From positions 2,108,001 through 2,172,000 of the forward strand of contig NZ_CCBB010000003.1 in NCBI RefSeq assembly GCF_000613185.1: a stretch of 64,000 nt of DNA, written 5' to 3'. The DNA comes from Mycolicibacterium cosmeticum. Lineage in GTDB: Bacteria; Actinomycetota; Actinomycetes; Mycobacteriales; Mycobacteriaceae. Position 1 is the first letter of the stretch. Each line of letters opens with the position of its first letter. A program made the translations under genes and the position numbers. Below, in pieces: positions 63,994 through 64,000 of this stretch. The notes below the pieces were generated by a model. The model did no database searches, was not told the DNA's origin, and saw only the letters and a program-made list of their open reading frames with translations.

Positions 63994-64000
63994 GTGTCAG

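Overview
The window is chromosomal DNA of a high-GC actinobacterium, almost certainly a fast-growing mycobacterium (Mycolicibacterium-like). The reasons are the phosphatidylinositol mannoside block (thrS, HIT protein, pgsA, patA, pimA, NUDIX), the order pdxS-tesB-pdxT ... yebC ... ruvCAB ... gabT, yajC-secD-secF-lipoprotein-apt-relA-cyclophilin-MBL-hisS, which matches by recollection the M. tuberculosis Rv2614c to Rv2580c order, a 13E12-family HNH gene, and LexA boxes of the mycobacterial type. No rRNA, tRNA, CRISPR array, insertion sequence or prophage was recognised.

Layout. 1-3910 (minus): glycogen phosphorylase followed by a phosphoketolase cut by the left edge. 3992-7829 (plus): a phosphotransferase-like protein, two half-type acyl-CoA dehydrogenases and an unusual crotonase. 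7860-10406: a small secreted protein with a duplicated cysteine motif, a DUF1990 protein, a GlxA-type regulator and a divergent HD protein. 10413-22268: an L-rhamnose operon (mutarotase, MFS permease, isomerase, aldolase-dehydrogenase fusion, kinase, LacI regulator), an SOS-type 13E12 gene and the oppositely oriented lutABC lactate operon. 22362-32333: thioesterase, PGPGW protein, thrS, the PIM genes and pyridoxal phosphate synthase. 32403-36726: a GT39-type membrane glycosyltransferase, a CocE-type hydrolase and a divergent TetR regulator. 36768-41851: yebC, ruvCAB and small membrane proteins. 41855-44628: gabT and an aminobutyraldehyde-type dehydrogenase. 44943-53031: Sec accessory genes, a peptide-binding lipoprotein, apt and relA. 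53065-60457: MFS, lipoprotein, HAD phosphatase, two cyclophilins, an MBL hydrolase, hisS, a membrane protein and dtd. 60490-63993 (minus): urtBCDE of a urea ABC transporter, with urtA presumably beyond the right edge.

The most informative reading is regulatory. The same palindrome, TTGAAACGTTTCAA, lies just downstream of the rhamnose promoter and over the -10/start region of the lut promoter. Rhamnose breakdown through the aldolase-dehydrogenase fusion yields L-lactate, which LutABC oxidises to pyruvate, so the LacI regulator encoded in the rha operon probably controls both as one rhamnose-to-pyruvate regulon. Other readable circuits are LexA boxes at ruvC and over the start codon of the 13E12 gene, a 40-bp inverted repeat between the TetR and CocE genes, and a set of -10 hexamers placed six or seven bases before ATG/GTG that predict leaderless mRNAs, including one back-to-back pair at dtd.

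Most of the window is conserved mycobacterial core. I did not find a clearly new defence or mobile system; the best candidates for new biology are the rha-lut regulon, the duplicated-cysteine secreted protein, the hairpin over one ribosome binding site, and a crotonase lacking both classical catalytic glutamates.
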